Source of the DNA: Campylobacterales bacterium
GTDB lineage: Bacteria; Campylobacterota; Campylobacteria; Campylobacterales; Sulfurimonadaceae
Assembly (NCBI GenBank): GCA_024280035.1
Contig: JAJRQV010000054.1
Span: 1 to 45,208 of the forward strand
Length of the DNA: 45,208 nucleotides
Direction of reading: 5' to 3'
Shown here: one piece after another, positions 1 through 9,114 of the stretch
Position numbering within the stretch: the first letter of the stretch is position 1
Layout of the letters: every line of letters starts with the position of its first letter
Notes under the pieces: model-generated
Told to the model about the DNA's origin: nothing
Database searches by the model: none
Seen by the model: the letters and a program-made list of their open reading frames with translations, nothing else
Program-made: the position numbers and the translations under genes

Positions 1-1
1 T

Positions 2-427
2 GGTGCTCATGGTATTAATATTCAAGCCGATGCTCTTATTAAAGATATGAAAAGTGATGCATTTGATATGATGGTACTTCCTGGTGGTTGGGAAGGAACG
101 CATGGTTTGGCTGATAATGCAGATGTACAAAGACTGTTACAAGAGATGAAAGCTAAGGACAAGATGATAGGTGCGATTTGTGCTGCCCCTTTTGCACTGA
201 ATAAAGCCGGTGTTTTAAATCAAAACTATACCTGTTACCCTTCTGTTGAAGAAGATATTCGTCTGGATGGCTACATCTCGGATAAAAAAGTAGTTATTGA
301 TAAAAAGGTAATGACTTCACGTGGACCCGCTACAGCTATCTGTTTTGCTCTTAAAATTGTTGAAGAACTAAAAGATAAACAGACAGCTTTAGCCTTGAAA
401 GAAGGTCTACTTGCTGACTTCTGCTAA
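2..427 (+). CDS. DJ-1/PfpI family protein (5' partial)
   Basis: The reading frame is open from the left edge, so the N-terminus lies outside the window and 141 C-terminal residues are visible. The nucleophile-elbow motif GAICAAP, carrying the conserved cysteine, and the preceding VLPGGWEG loop are the hallmarks of the DJ-1/ThiJ/PfpI class I glutamine amidotransferase-like fold. A protease-like SRGPATAI segment follows near the C-terminus, as in YajL and DJ-1. Family members act on oxidised or glycated cysteines or as redox chaperones in the cytoplasm; which activity this one has cannot be told. The stop codon overlaps the TTG start of the downstream DNA methyltransferase, so the two are probably co-transcribed, giving a small damage-repair pair. 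Family assignment is secure, substrate is not. Confidence 0.9.
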   Translation, partial: GAHGINIQADALIKDMKSDAFDMMVLPGGWEGTHGLADNADVQRLLQEMKAKDKMIGAICAAPFALNKAGVLNQNYTCYPSVEEDIRLDGYISDKKVVIDKKVMTSRGPATAICFALKIVEELKDKQTALALKEGLLADFC

Positions 428-929
428 AAAAAAGATATATATTCAGTATTATAAGGCTTTTGGAACAGAGTTTATCTTGGGTTCTTTTGAAGAAAGTTTA
501 TGTCTTTTGGATTATCGTTACCGTAAAAATAGAGAGGGCATAGACAGACGTTTACAAAAAGGTCTTCATTCTGTGTATGTGTATCAAAACTCATCTGTTA
601 TAAAAAAGACGAGAATGCAGCTAGATGAGTATTTTGCCCAAAAGAGGAACTATTTTGATATAAAACTCTTAATGGTGGGAACTACTTTTCAAAAAAAAGT
701 ATGGAAGGCTTTATTGAAAGTCTCTTATGCACAGACCTCTTCTTATTTAAATCTAGCCAAAATAATTAAAAATGAAAAAGTAGTCCGCGCCCTTGCTAAT
801 GCTAATGGTGCTAATGCTATCTCTATTATTATCCCTTGTCATCGAATTATTGGGGCAGATGGAAGTTTAGGTGGTTATGCTGGTGGTTTACAAATGAAAG
901 AAAAACTTCTAAATTTAGAAAAATCATAG
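411..929 (+). CDS. ogt: methylated-DNA--[protein]-cysteine S-methyltransferase
   Basis: A 172-residue O6-alkylguanine-DNA alkyltransferase that moves the alkyl group from O6-methylguanine to its own cysteine. The signature IIPCHRII holds the acceptor cysteine at about residue 143, and is followed by the GSLGGYAGG loop. The segment GTTFQKKVWKALLKV upstream is the helix-turn-helix entry of the DNA-binding domain. The N-terminal third is the usual weakly conserved ribonuclease H-like domain. No ATG is available near the 5' end. A TTG at 411 inside the end of the DJ-1 gene is the best start and implies translational coupling (17-base overlap). Length matches Ogt (about 170 residues). The alternative is an MGMT-fold alkyltransferase-like protein, but those lack the cysteine seen here. 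Confidence 0.93.
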   Translation: MLTSAKKKIYIQYYKAFGTEFILGSFEESLCLLDYRYRKNREGIDRRLQKGLHSVYVYQNSSVIKKTRMQLDEYFAQKRNYFDIKLLMVGTTFQKKVWKALLKVSYAQTSSYLNLAKIIKNEKVVRALANANGANAISIIIPCHRIIGADGSLGGYAGGLQMKEKLLNLEKS

Positions 930-975
930 AACTTTTGATATACTTTCATAAAATATTAGTAAAGGAAGTGTATTT

Positions 976-1302
976 ATGAGACCTAAAGGTTTTGGAAAAA
1001 ACTATTTTACTTTTTCATCTGTTCTCGCTTATTCGGTGCAGATTACACTTCAGCGTCAAGTTTCAGCGATATATTCCCTTCTGTTTAAAAAGATGTCAGA
1101 CCAAGATGAGGACTTAGAAGAAGAACCTCCTGATGATATTTTACAGAACCTGTCTGTTCTGACTGCAAAACCTTGTCACTGCAACTGTTTTTATAAACTC
1201 AAAACACGTCTTGCTCTTTTAATCACCATTTTTATTCCTCGATGCCCTTTTTATACGGTCTGTTTTGCTTGTCGTAGAACTGGCGTTCATCCCCCTTTAT
1301 AA
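976..1302 (+). CDS. small hypothetical protein, unrecognised
   Basis: A 108-codon ORF starting with ATG 8 bases after a good ribosome binding site (AAAGGAAG, 961-968). The product has no recognisable domain. It contains an acidic stretch (DQDEDLEEEPPDD, about residues 42-54) and a cysteine-rich hydrophobic C-terminal half with a CHCNC cluster and two further CxxC-like pairs (PRCPFYTVCFAC). The composition of the second half is odd for a folded protein and could be out-of-frame remnant sequence. The ribosome binding site is the main argument that it is translated. Nothing around it points to a function. Confidence 0.35.
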   Translation: MRPKGFGKNYFTFSSVLAYSVQITLQRQVSAIYSLLFKKMSDQDEDLEEEPPDDILQNLSVLTAKPCHCNCFYKLKTRLALLITIFIPRCPFYTVCFACRRTGVHPPL

Positions 1303-1455
1303 ACCTTTTCTTAAATTAATCAACACCTGAGTTTCTCCCTTTTCTCAAAAATATATTTTTGTAGTGTTAGGGGTTTATAAGGACCTTAGTCCATGCCATA
1401 ATAATGGGTTTATACTCATAATTATGTGTTAATAGTAGATACTAGGATATAGAAC
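1303..1455 (+). promoter_or_regulatory. metE leader with AT palindrome and candidate promoter
   Basis: This 153-base stretch before metE holds a perfect 16-base palindrome, CAAAAATATATTTTTG, at 1346-1361, flanked by a looser AACAC/GTGTT pair (1322-1326 and 1364-1368). A possible -10 element TATACT lies at 1411-1416. The palindrome could be an operator for a methionine or cobalamin responsive repressor, or a terminator of the upstream ORF. No known riboswitch was recognised. Confidence 0.35.
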
Positions 1456-3741
1456 ATGTCAAATAACAACACATATGTAGTCGGTTTTCCAAGAATTGGA
1501 GAAAAAAGAGAATTAAAAATAGTTTTAGAAAAATTTTGGGCTAAAAAAAGCTCATTTGAAGAGGTTCAAGCAGTTGCGAGTGAACTTAAAAAGAGACATT
1601 GGAACTACCAAAAAGATGCAGGTATAGAGTTTATTAGTTCTAATGATTTCTCTTTATATGACAATATGCTTGATACGAGTGTTATGTTAGGTGCTATACC
1701 AAAACGTTTTAAAGCACTAAAAGATGAAGAACTTTATTTTTCTATGGCACGGGGGAATATAGAGTCTGTAGCAATGGAAATGACAAAATGGTTTAATACA
1801 AATTACCATTATATAGTCCCTGAACTCTCTTTAGAAGATAATTATAGTCTTAACTCTTCTAAGATTGTAAATGAGTATAAAGAGGCCAAGGCATTAGGAA
1901 TAACAACAAAAATCAATCTTATTGGTCCCATTACGTATTTGGGTCTATCTAAGCGCATTGATGGTGGTGATACGTATGAACTTTTAGGAAAAGTTCTTTG
2001 TGTTTATGAAAAACTTTTAAAAGAGATTGCAGACTTAGATACTGAGCTTGTTGTACAAATTGATGAGCCTATTTTTGTAAAAGACCATGAAGTGAAGCTT
2101 TTAAGTTTGATTAAACCTACTTATGATGCCTTAACATCAGTGAGTGATAAGCTTAAAATTATTGTTACTACCTATTTTGAGCACTCTGTTGAAGCAACTA
2201 AGGTACTTGTAAATACACCTGTTTGGGCTCTTGGTTTAGACTTTTTGTATGGAGAAGAAAATATGGTTTCTCTAGACTTGATTCATAAGAGTAATAAGAA
2301 GTTAATTGCAGGTGTGGTTGATGGAAGAAATATTTGGAAAAATGAGATTAAAAAAAGTGCAGAACTTCTGGATGAAATTGCTGAAATTATTCCTAAAGAG
2401 AAGATAATAATTAGTTCTTCATGTTCTTTACTGCATACGCCGTTTACCCTTAAGTATGAAGAAAAGATGGATAAAGAGATAAGAAATTGGTTAAGTTATG
2501 CGGTAGAAAAACTGGATGAACTTACACTACTTTCAAAACTCTTTTTTCAAGGAGTAGAGTGTTTAAATAAGGGTGAAGGCACTTTGTTAATACAAAATAT
2601 TCAGGCAAATGAGAGTAGAAAAACATCAACACGTATACATGATAAAGCTGTTCAAAAAAGAGTAGAAGAACTTAGTAAACTAAGTCGTGAAGGTAGTTAT
2701 GAAGAACGTATTAAAGTTCAAAAAGAGGTCTTAGCTTATAATGACTTGGCAACAACAAGTATAGGTTCATTCCCACAAACTCCAGAGGTAAGAAAGGCAA
2801 GACGAGATTTTAAAAATTCTGATATAACTTTAGAAAATTATGAAACACAGATGAAAGAATATATTGTTGATTGTATTAATTTTCAAGAAGAATGTGGTCT
2901 TGAAGTTCTTGTTCATGGTGAGCCTGAACGAAATGATATGGTGGAGTACTTTGGTGAACAGTTAAAGGGGTATGGTTTCTCTCAAAATGGATGGGTTCAG
3001 TCGTATGGAAGCCGATGTGTAAAACCACCTTTTATATTTGGTGATATTTCTCGTCCAGAAGCGATGACAGTAGAGTGGATGAAATTTTCTCAAAGTAAAA
3101 CTAAAAAAATCATGAAAGGGATGTTAACCGGACCAGTAACTATCTTAAACTGGTCTTTTGTTAGAGATGATAAAGCAAGAGATGAGGTTTCAAAACAGAT
3201 AGCGGTTGCCCTTAGTGATGAGATAGATGATCTTCAAAAGGCAGGCATTAAAATTATTCAAGTAGATGAAGCAGCTTTTAAAGAGGGATATCCTCTTCGT
3301 CAGGAGAAGATAAAAATTTATGAAAAATGGGCAGTAAGAGATTTTAAAATTGCAGTAAGTTCAGCAAATATTGATACGCAAATCCATACCCATATGTGTT
3401 ACAGTGAATTTAATGATATTATTGAAACTATTGAAAACATGGACGCAGATGTAATCTCTATTGAAACGGCACGAAGTGGAAATGAACTACTTAAAATCTT
3501 TAAAGAAGTGGGATATAAACAAGAGGTTGGACCAGGTGTGTATGACATCCATTCCCCAAGAATTCCAAGTGTTGAGGAGATGGTCAAACAGATTAAACTT
3601 CTGCTTGAAGTTTTACCTCAAAAACAGCTCTGGATTAATCCTGATTGTGGTTTGAAAACACGTAAATGGGAAGAGGTTAAACCAAGTTTAACAAACATGG
3701 TCGAAGCCGTTAATATTGTTAGAAAAGAGTTGGCTCTGTAA
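1456..3741 (+). CDS. metE: cobalamin-independent methionine synthase
   Basis: A full-length 761-residue 5-methyltetrahydropteroyltriglutamate--homocysteine methyltransferase, the last step of methionine synthesis without vitamin B12. The N-terminus has the typical GFPRIGEKRELK motif, and the second barrel opens with TTSIGSFPQTPEVRKAR. The zinc ligands of the E. coli enzyme (His641, Cys643, Cys726) correspond to His646 and Cys648 in IHTHMCYSEF and Cys731 in NPDCGLKTRKW. Length is close to the E. coli protein (753). It stands alone behind a 150-base leader, suggesting its own control. It is intact, in contrast to several genes that follow. Confidence 0.97.
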   Translation: MSNNNTYVVGFPRIGEKRELKIVLEKFWAKKSSFEEVQAVASELKKRHWNYQKDAGIEFISSNDFSLYDNMLDTSVMLGAIPKRFKALKDEELYFSMARGNIESVAMEMTKWFNTNYHYIVPELSLEDNYSLNSSKIVNEYKEAKALGITTKINLIGPITYLGLSKRIDGGDTYELLGKVLCVYEKLLKEIADLDTELVVQIDEPIFVKDHEVKLLSLIKPTYDALTSVSDKLKIIVTTYFEHSVEATKVLVNTPVWALGLDFLYGEENMVSLDLIHKSNKKLIAGVVDGRNIWKNEIKKSAELLDEIAEIIPKEKIIISSSCSLLHTPFTLKYEEKMDKEIRNWLSYAVEKLDELTLLSKLFFQGVECLNKGEGTLLIQNIQANESRKTSTRIHDKAVQKRVEELSKLSREGSYEERIKVQKEVLAYNDLATTSIGSFPQTPEVRKARRDFKNSDITLENYETQMKEYIVDCINFQEECGLEVLVHGEPERNDMVEYFGEQLKGYGFSQNGWVQSYGSRCVKPPFIFGDISRPEAMTVEWMKFSQSKTKKIMKGMLTGPVTILNWSFVRDDKARDEVSKQIAVALSDEIDDLQKAGIKIIQVDEAAFKEGYPLRQEKIKIYEKWAVRDFKIAVSSANIDTQIHTHMCYSEFNDIIETIENMDADVISIETARSGNELLKIFKEVGYKQEVGPGVYDIHSPRIPSVEEMVKQIKLLLEVLPQKQLWINPDCGLKTRKWEEVKPSLTNMVEAVNIVRKELAL

Positions 3742-3755
3742 CTAATTAACTCTGC

Positions 3756-3776
3756 TATAATAAGTGTTATAGGAGA
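3756..3776 (+). promoter_or_regulatory. extended -10 promoter and ribosome binding site for DUF1304 gene
   Basis: TATAAT at 3756-3761 preceded by TG one base upstream (TGCTATAAT), then TAGGAGA at 3770-3776, four bases before the ATG at 3780. The leader would be about 12 bases. The same TGCTATAAT form precedes the ankyrin gene. Confidence 0.5.
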
Positions 3777-3779
3777 AAA

Positions 3780-4144
3780 ATGCAGACACTTATTACTATT
3801 TTAGTCATTTTTATAGCCTTAGAACATTATGCATTTTTATACTTAGAAATGTTCTTATGGACAAAAAAAGTAGGAAGAAAGATTTTTCATAACACAGAAG
3901 AAGAAGCCAAAAGAACGAAGGTTCTCGCGGCTAATCAAGGCTTATATAATGGATTTTTAGCCTCGGGATTAATGTTTGGTCTGTTTTATCCTGATGTTCA
4001 CGCGCTGGGGCTCATATTATGATATTTTTTCTGTTTTGTATTTTTTTGGCTGGGCTTTATGGGGGAATTTCTGTTAATAGGCGTATCTTTTTTATTCAAG
4101 GAATACCGGCTTTTATTGGGCTTATTTTACTTTCAGTTGCTTAA
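3780..4144 (+). pseudogene. DUF1304 small membrane protein, split into two frames
   Basis: The first ORF (3780-4022, 80 residues) matches the N-terminal two thirds of the DUF1304 family of roughly 120-residue membrane proteins, including the HYAFLYLEMFLW helix and the NQGLYNGFLASGLMFG helix. It ends at TGA 4020-4022. The rest of the family domain, FLAGLYGGISVNRR then FFIQGIPAFIGLILL, is encoded in a different frame from 4019 to 4144. That second frame opens with an ATG that overlaps the stop (ATGA, 4019-4022). It is therefore either a one-gene frameshift or a natural split into two translationally coupled halves. Family function is unknown. Family recognition is fairly sure, the cause of the split is not. 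Confidence 0.7.
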
Positions 4145-4165
4145 GAGTATTCTGTCTTAATCTAA

Positions 4166-4234
4166 GTACTTTTCTCTTAAGGTGTCCGTTCTTTTTTCGC
4201 CGAAAAAGGATGAGGCACGTTAAGGAAAAGTTAC
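4166..4234. repeat. long imperfect hairpin, possibly repeat-derived
   Basis: The two arms are 4166-4197 and 4202-4234. GTACTTTTC pairs with GAAAAGTTAC, then CTTAA with TTAAG, and the tip is TTTTTTCG against CGAAAAA. It lies between the DUF1304 and dnaE genes. The tip resembles the outer arms of the large palindrome near 38.04-38.62 kb (TTTCGGTCGCGAA style). It could be a terminator or a relic of the same repeat family. Confidence 0.5.
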
Positions 4235-4309
4235 TGCGTAAAAAATAGAGTACTCTCATATAAAACTAAACAAAATCAAAAAAATAAGCTAAAAATCATA
4301 CAAAACCAC

Positions 4310-4315
4310 TATAAT
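4310..4315 (+). promoter_or_regulatory. candidate -10 element for dnaE
   Basis: TATAAT 31 bases before the dnaE ATG, in a very A-rich region without a clear -35 box, as is usual for Campylobacterota sigma-70 promoters. No strong ribosome binding site is seen before dnaE; AAAGA at 4336-4340 is the best match. Confidence 0.5.
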
Positions 4316-4345
4316 AAGAGAAATATAATTTATAAAGAATAGCCT

Positions 4346-7300
4346 ATGTCTGTACAGCAATTTACCCACCTACACTTACACACCGAATACTCCCTCCTAG
4401 ACGGAGCAAACAAGATTACTGACCTCGTAACAGAAGTAAAGAAATTAGGCATGACATCTGTGGCAATGACAGACCATGGAAATATGTTTGGGGCGATTGA
4501 TTTTTATAAGCAGATGATAGCAGCAGATATTAAACCTATTATTGGAATGGAAGGCTACATTCATAATGGGGAAACGATGGATGATAAGAGTACAAAACAG
4601 CGTTTTCATATCTGTCTGTTTGCTAAAAATCAGGTAGGTTATGAGAATTTAATGTACCTTTCGTCTAAGGCATATATTGATGGGTTTTATTATTTCCCTC
4701 GTATTAATAAAAATGAGCTTCGTAAACATTCAGAAGGTATTATCTGTACATCAGCATGTCTGCAAGGTGAGGTTAACTGGCATCTTAATCTAGCCAATGA
4801 GAGAAACGTTAGAAATGGAGCAGGGGGATATGAAGGCGCAAAGGCAGTTGCTTTAGAGTATAAAGATATTTTCGGAGATGATTTTTATCTTGAGATTATG
4901 CGTCATGGAATTGGAGACCAACTTTATATTGATTAGCAACTGCTTCAACTCAGCGTTGAGACAGACATTAAAATTGTTGCAACGAATGATACTCACTATA
5001 CGTGGTCTGATGATGCACAATATCATGAAGCCTTTATGTGTATCGGAATGAATAAACTTTATGATGATCCTAACCGTATGCGTCACTCAGTACATGAGTT
5101 TTACCTTAAGTCTCCTGCTCAGATGGCAAGGCTGTTTGCGGATATTCCTGAAGCCATTATGCATACGCAAGAGATTGTTAATAAAATAGACCCTTTTGTA
5201 CCTATTGTTAAAGATCCTATTCCACCAAACTTCAAGTTTACTCCAGAATATGCTCAAAAAGAGGGTCTTAATATTAATAATGTTGATGATGAACTTTTAT
5301 TAGCAGATGCTTCGGAAGAGGAAAAGAAAAAGTGGTTAGCTGAGGCAGATAAGAATGATGCTGAGTATTTTGTTCATCGTTGTGAGATTGGTCTTAAAAA
5401 CCGTCTGATTCATGTGCCTGAAGAACGTCATGAAGAGTACAGAGAACGTCTTGTTTTTGAGATGGATATTATTAACTCTATGAAGTTTCCGGGTTATATG
5501 CTTATTGTTTGGGACTTTGTTAAAGTGGCAAAAGAGATGGGCATTGCAGTAGGACCAGGTCGGGGTTCAGCAGCTGGAAGTCTGGTTGCTTATTCTCTTG
5601 ATATTACAGATATTGATCCGATGAAGTATGATCTGCTTTTTGAGCGTTTTTTAAATCCTGAACGTGTATCAATGCCTGATATTGATATGGATTTTATGCA
5701 AGCACGTCGTGGTGAAATCATTGATTATGTGGTAGAGAAATATGGGCGTAACCAGGTGGCACAAATTATCACCTTTGGTTCACTCTTAGCCAAAGGGGTG
5801 ATTCGTGATGTTTCTCGTGTGTTAGATGTACCCCTTTCTCAAGCAGATAAGATGGCAAAACTGATTCCTGATGAGTTAGGCATAACCCTTAATGGAAAGA
5901 TGAAAAATGGAGAGTTAAAACCAGGGGCTTTTCAAAAAGAGCCAAAAATTCAAGAGTTAGTTGAAACTGACCCGACTGCTGCGCGTGTTTGGGAATTCTC
6001 CAAACGTCTTGAAGGTCTGAAACGAAATGCAGGAATGCACGCTGCTGGTGTAGTTATCTCTAACCGTGAGTTATGGTATAAAACACCGATTTACAAACCT
6101 TCGGGGGAAACAACCTTTGTTACTCAATACTCTCTTAACTACCTTGAAGACGTGGATTTAATTAAGTTTGACTTCCTTGGGCTTAAAACACTTGATGTTA
6201 TTGATGCGGGTATTAAACTGGTTAAACGTCGTTATGATGTGGACGTGGACTGGAACAAAATTGATGAGAATGATCCGAAGGTGTATGAGGTAATTCAAAC
6301 TGGCGAAACAGTAGGAATGTTCCAAATAGAGTCTTCGGGGATGCAAGATCTGAATAAAAGACTAAAACCAGCGAATTTTGAAGACTTGATTGCGGTCTTG
6401 GCACTTTATCGTCCGGGTCCTATGGAGTCGGGGATGCTTGATGACTTTATTGAGCGTAAGCATGGTCGACAAGAGATAGTCTACGTTTTTGAAGCCCTTG
6501 AAGATATACTTAAACCTACGTATGGGGTTATTGTTTATCAAGAACAGGTTATGCAAATTGTTCAGACCATTGGGGGAATGAGCCTTGGTGGTGCCGATAT
6601 CGTTCGTCGTGCTATGGGCAAGAAAAAAGTTGATGAGATGATTAAGTATAATAAGCTTTTCTCTGAAGGTGCGCAAAAACAGGGGCTTGATTATAAAACA
6701 GCCTCGGAGCTGTTTGACCTGATTGAAAAATTTGCGGGGTACGGGTTTAATAAATCTCACTCTGCGGCATATGCAATGGTTACCTTTCAAACGGCATGGT
6801 TAAAAACCTACTATCCACAAGAGTTTATGGCGGCACTACTGACCTCTGAAAAAGACAATACTGATAAGGTGGTTAAGTATATTGATGAAGTCAAACGTAT
6901 GCAGATTGAGCTTTCTCCTCCTGATGTGAATGTATCTCAGCTTGAGTTTTCAGCCACTAAAAAAGATGAACAAGATGTTATTCTTTTTGGTCTTGGTGCC
7001 ATTAAGGGTGTTGGTGGCGCGGCAGTTGAGTCTATCTTGGAAGTACGTGAAGAGAGACCTTTTGATAGCATGAAGGATTTTGTTAACCGTATTGAACCTT
7101 CTAAGGTCAATAAACGTGTTATTGAGTCCTTAACAAAGTCGGGTGGTTTTGACCAGTTTGAGTATTAACGTCGTGCCTTACTTGAGCAGATAGAGACGAT
7201 TATTGAGACGGCAAAAAATGCTTCAATGGCAAGAAAAAATGCGGTTGGAAGTCTGTTTGGTGATGATGCAGAAATTACTGAGGTTGATCTACAGTTAAGT

Positions 7301-7954
7301 AATGCGCCTGAGTTTGAGATAAAGCAGATTTTAGAGTTTGAAAAAGACACTTTAGGCTTGTATGTTTCAGGGCATCCTCTTGATGATTATCGTGAAGAAA
7401 TTGACCAGTTAAACTACACACTTTCATCTGATATTGAAAATATTGCGGATGGTTCAACAGCAATTTTCATCGGAAAAGTGGAAGATATACATAAAAAAAT
7501 CTCTAAAAAAGGAAATGCCTTTGGTATCTTAAAATTGATGGATTTCCATGGTGATATTGAGATGATGCTTTTTTCAGATAAATTAGAGCAATTAGAACAT
7601 ATGGAACTTGATGAGCCTGTTGCCTTTAAGGTGAAAGTAACGCATACAGAGATGTTTACTCGAATCTCTGTGGTGGAAATCTTCACTCTAAAAGAGGTGA
7701 AAAAAGAGGCGAAAAAGGTACAAACTAAGATTAGAGAGATTCCTCAAGAACCTCTACTGGTTACGGTACGTCTTTCAAAAGACTTGGCACGATTAGAAGA
7801 ATTATACAGACTCATTCGTCAAAATCCAGGCTTAAGAGAACTTAAACTTTGTATCACTTCTAAACTTCAAAATGTTGTTTTAGACTCTGCAATTCGTGTT
7901 GATAATAAGGTGATTGCTGAAATTCAAAAACTGATGGATGTTGATGTCGCTTGA
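4346..7954 (+). pseudogene. dnaE: DNA polymerase III subunit alpha, two in-frame stops
   Basis: The frame reads as one 1203-codon dnaE apart from TAG at 4934-4936 (codon 197) and TAA at 7166-7168 (codon 941); no frame shift is involved. Domains in order: PHP domain (HLHLHTEYSLLDGA at residues 8-21, VAMTDHGNMFGA), polymerase core with GPGRGSAAGSLVAYS and the PDIDMDF catalytic aspartates at about 445 and 447, fingers, helix-hairpin-helix region (FGLGAIKGVGGAA), and the C-terminal OB and clamp-binding part. The first stop falls in LYID*QLLQL just before KIVATNDTHY, the second in FDQFEY*RRALLEQ; family sequence continues without loss across both. This is the essential replicative polymerase, so a functional copy must exist. 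Sequence error, readthrough, or a second intact copy elsewhere are the options. The pieces would be 4346-4936, about 5036-7168 and about 7226-7954. Confidence 0.93.
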
Positions 7955-8423
7955 GCTCATTATCTCATCTTTAGTCCGTCTTAATGAGCTTTTAGAAAAA
8001 AAGTTTGAAGAACATAAGGCAAAACAGAAGAAGTTTAAACAGATGCAGATGATTCTTATTATTCTCTCTTTTTCAATTAGTTTAGTACTGTTTGTTATTT
8101 ATCATGCCTCTTTTTTACAGATGCTTTTTATTCTTGTTGGTTTTAATACTGTGTTTTTTGTAGGTTTTAAACCGCGTAGCCCTTATACTGAAAGGTGGGT
8201 GAAACTAATGATGCAAAAGATCATTCTTTTACAAATTGGGCTTAAAAAATTTTTAATGGAAGAAGAGGTCTCTTTTGATGGGGTGAAATGCCACAGTAAA
8301 GAGGGATGGATATGTGATAAATGGGGTTTGCATAAAGATAATGAACGTATAGATTATGGAGATTTTTTGTATGATAAACATATCAAGGGACTTTATTTAG
8401 ATGCCCTTAGAAATAAAAAGTAA
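7938..8423 (+). CDS. hypothetical membrane protein with two transmembrane helices
   Basis: A 161-residue product whose start overlaps the last 17 bases of dnaE; ATG at 7938 or 7944 are both possible and neither has a strong ribosome binding site. A lysine-rich amphipathic N-terminus (ELLEKKFEEHKAKQKKFKQ) precedes a helical hairpin of two hydrophobic segments at about residues 38-75. The soluble C-terminal half contains one CHSKEGWICDKWG segment. No family is recognised. Overlap with dnaE suggests co-expression but says little about function. Confidence 0.7.
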   Translation: MLMSLELIISSLVRLNELLEKKFEEHKAKQKKFKQMQMILIILSFSISLVLFVIYHASFLQMLFILVGFNTVFFVGFKPRSPYTERWVKLMMQKIILLQIGLKKFLMEEEVSFDGVKCHSKEGWICDKWGLHKDNERIDYGDFLYDKHIKGLYLDALRNKK

Positions 8424-8435
8424 ATATAGATTTGC

Positions 8436-8441
8436 TATAAT
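8436..8441 (+). promoter_or_regulatory. extended -10 promoter of ankyrin gene
   Basis: TGCTATAAT with TATAAT at 8436-8441. The AAGGTG ribosome binding site follows at 8475-8480, just before the ATG at 8485. Confidence 0.5.
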
Positions 8442-8484
8442 AAATCTTATTTTTGTACTTAAATGCAATATAACAAGGTGTAAA

Positions 8485-9114
8485 ATGACGGGTCATAAAT
8501 CTATATTTTTATTTCTATTTTTATCATTATCTCTTTTTTCTGCCCAACTGCATAAGGCGGTACAAGAGGTAAATGAAAAAGAGGCACATAGCTTAGTTGA
8601 AATGGATTTAGATATTAATGCTGTAGATACAGAGGGAAAAACACCCTTACATTATGCAGCAAAAATTGGTCGTTACAGCCTTGTTAAATATCTTGTAGAC
8701 CATGGTGCTGATGTTCATATGAAAGACAAGGCACGAAAAACTCCCTTAGTCTATGCAATTGAAAAAAACCGTATTAAGGTGATTGTATTTTTAACTAAAG
8801 TGGTTAATAAGGTTGAAGCAAGTCACACTATTAATGGGCTCTTTGATTCGGCAAGACGTGGAAATATGAATGCTATGGCATACTTCTTAGAATATCATAA
8901 TATTAATACACTTAATGAAGATGGGAAAACTGCCTTACATATTGCATCTGAAGCAGGGCAGTATGAAATTGTCTCTTTTCTAATTGACTCAGGAGCAGAT
9001 AAAAATATCCTTGATGATGATGGAAGAGATGCCCTAAATTATGCTAAACTCTCAGGATATAAAAAGATAATCCTCTTATTAAGTGAAAATAATGACACAA
9101 AACCAATTCAATAA
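8485..9114 (+). CDS. exported ankyrin repeat protein
   Basis: A 209-residue protein. The chosen ATG has AAGGTG four bases upstream and immediately gives a signal peptide (MTGHKSIFLFLFLSLSLFSAQ, a run of Leu/Phe then SA-Q). Upstream in-frame codons would bury that signal. At least four ankyrin units follow, marked by GKTPLHYAAKIGR, KTPLVYAIEKN, GKTALHIASEAGQ and GRDALNYAKLSGY. Ankyrin proteins bind other proteins; the signal places this one in the periplasm. The last 23 bases overlap the start of the aminopeptidase gene in another frame. No partner can be named. Confidence 0.88.
   Translation: MTGHKSIFLFLFLSLSLFSAQLHKAVQEVNEKEAHSLVEMDLDINAVDTEGKTPLHYAAKIGRYSLVKYLVDHGADVHMKDKARKTPLVYAIEKNRIKVIVFLTKVVNKVEASHTINGLFDSARRGNMNAMAYFLEYHNINTLNEDGKTALHIASEAGQYEIVSFLIDSGADKNILDDDGRDALNYAKLSGYKKIILLLSENNDTKPIQ

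Noticed and set aside
4853-5086. Reverse-strand ORF spanning the first dnaE stop
   Set aside because: Shadow frame of dnaE with no start signal; it gives no alternative explanation for the stop.
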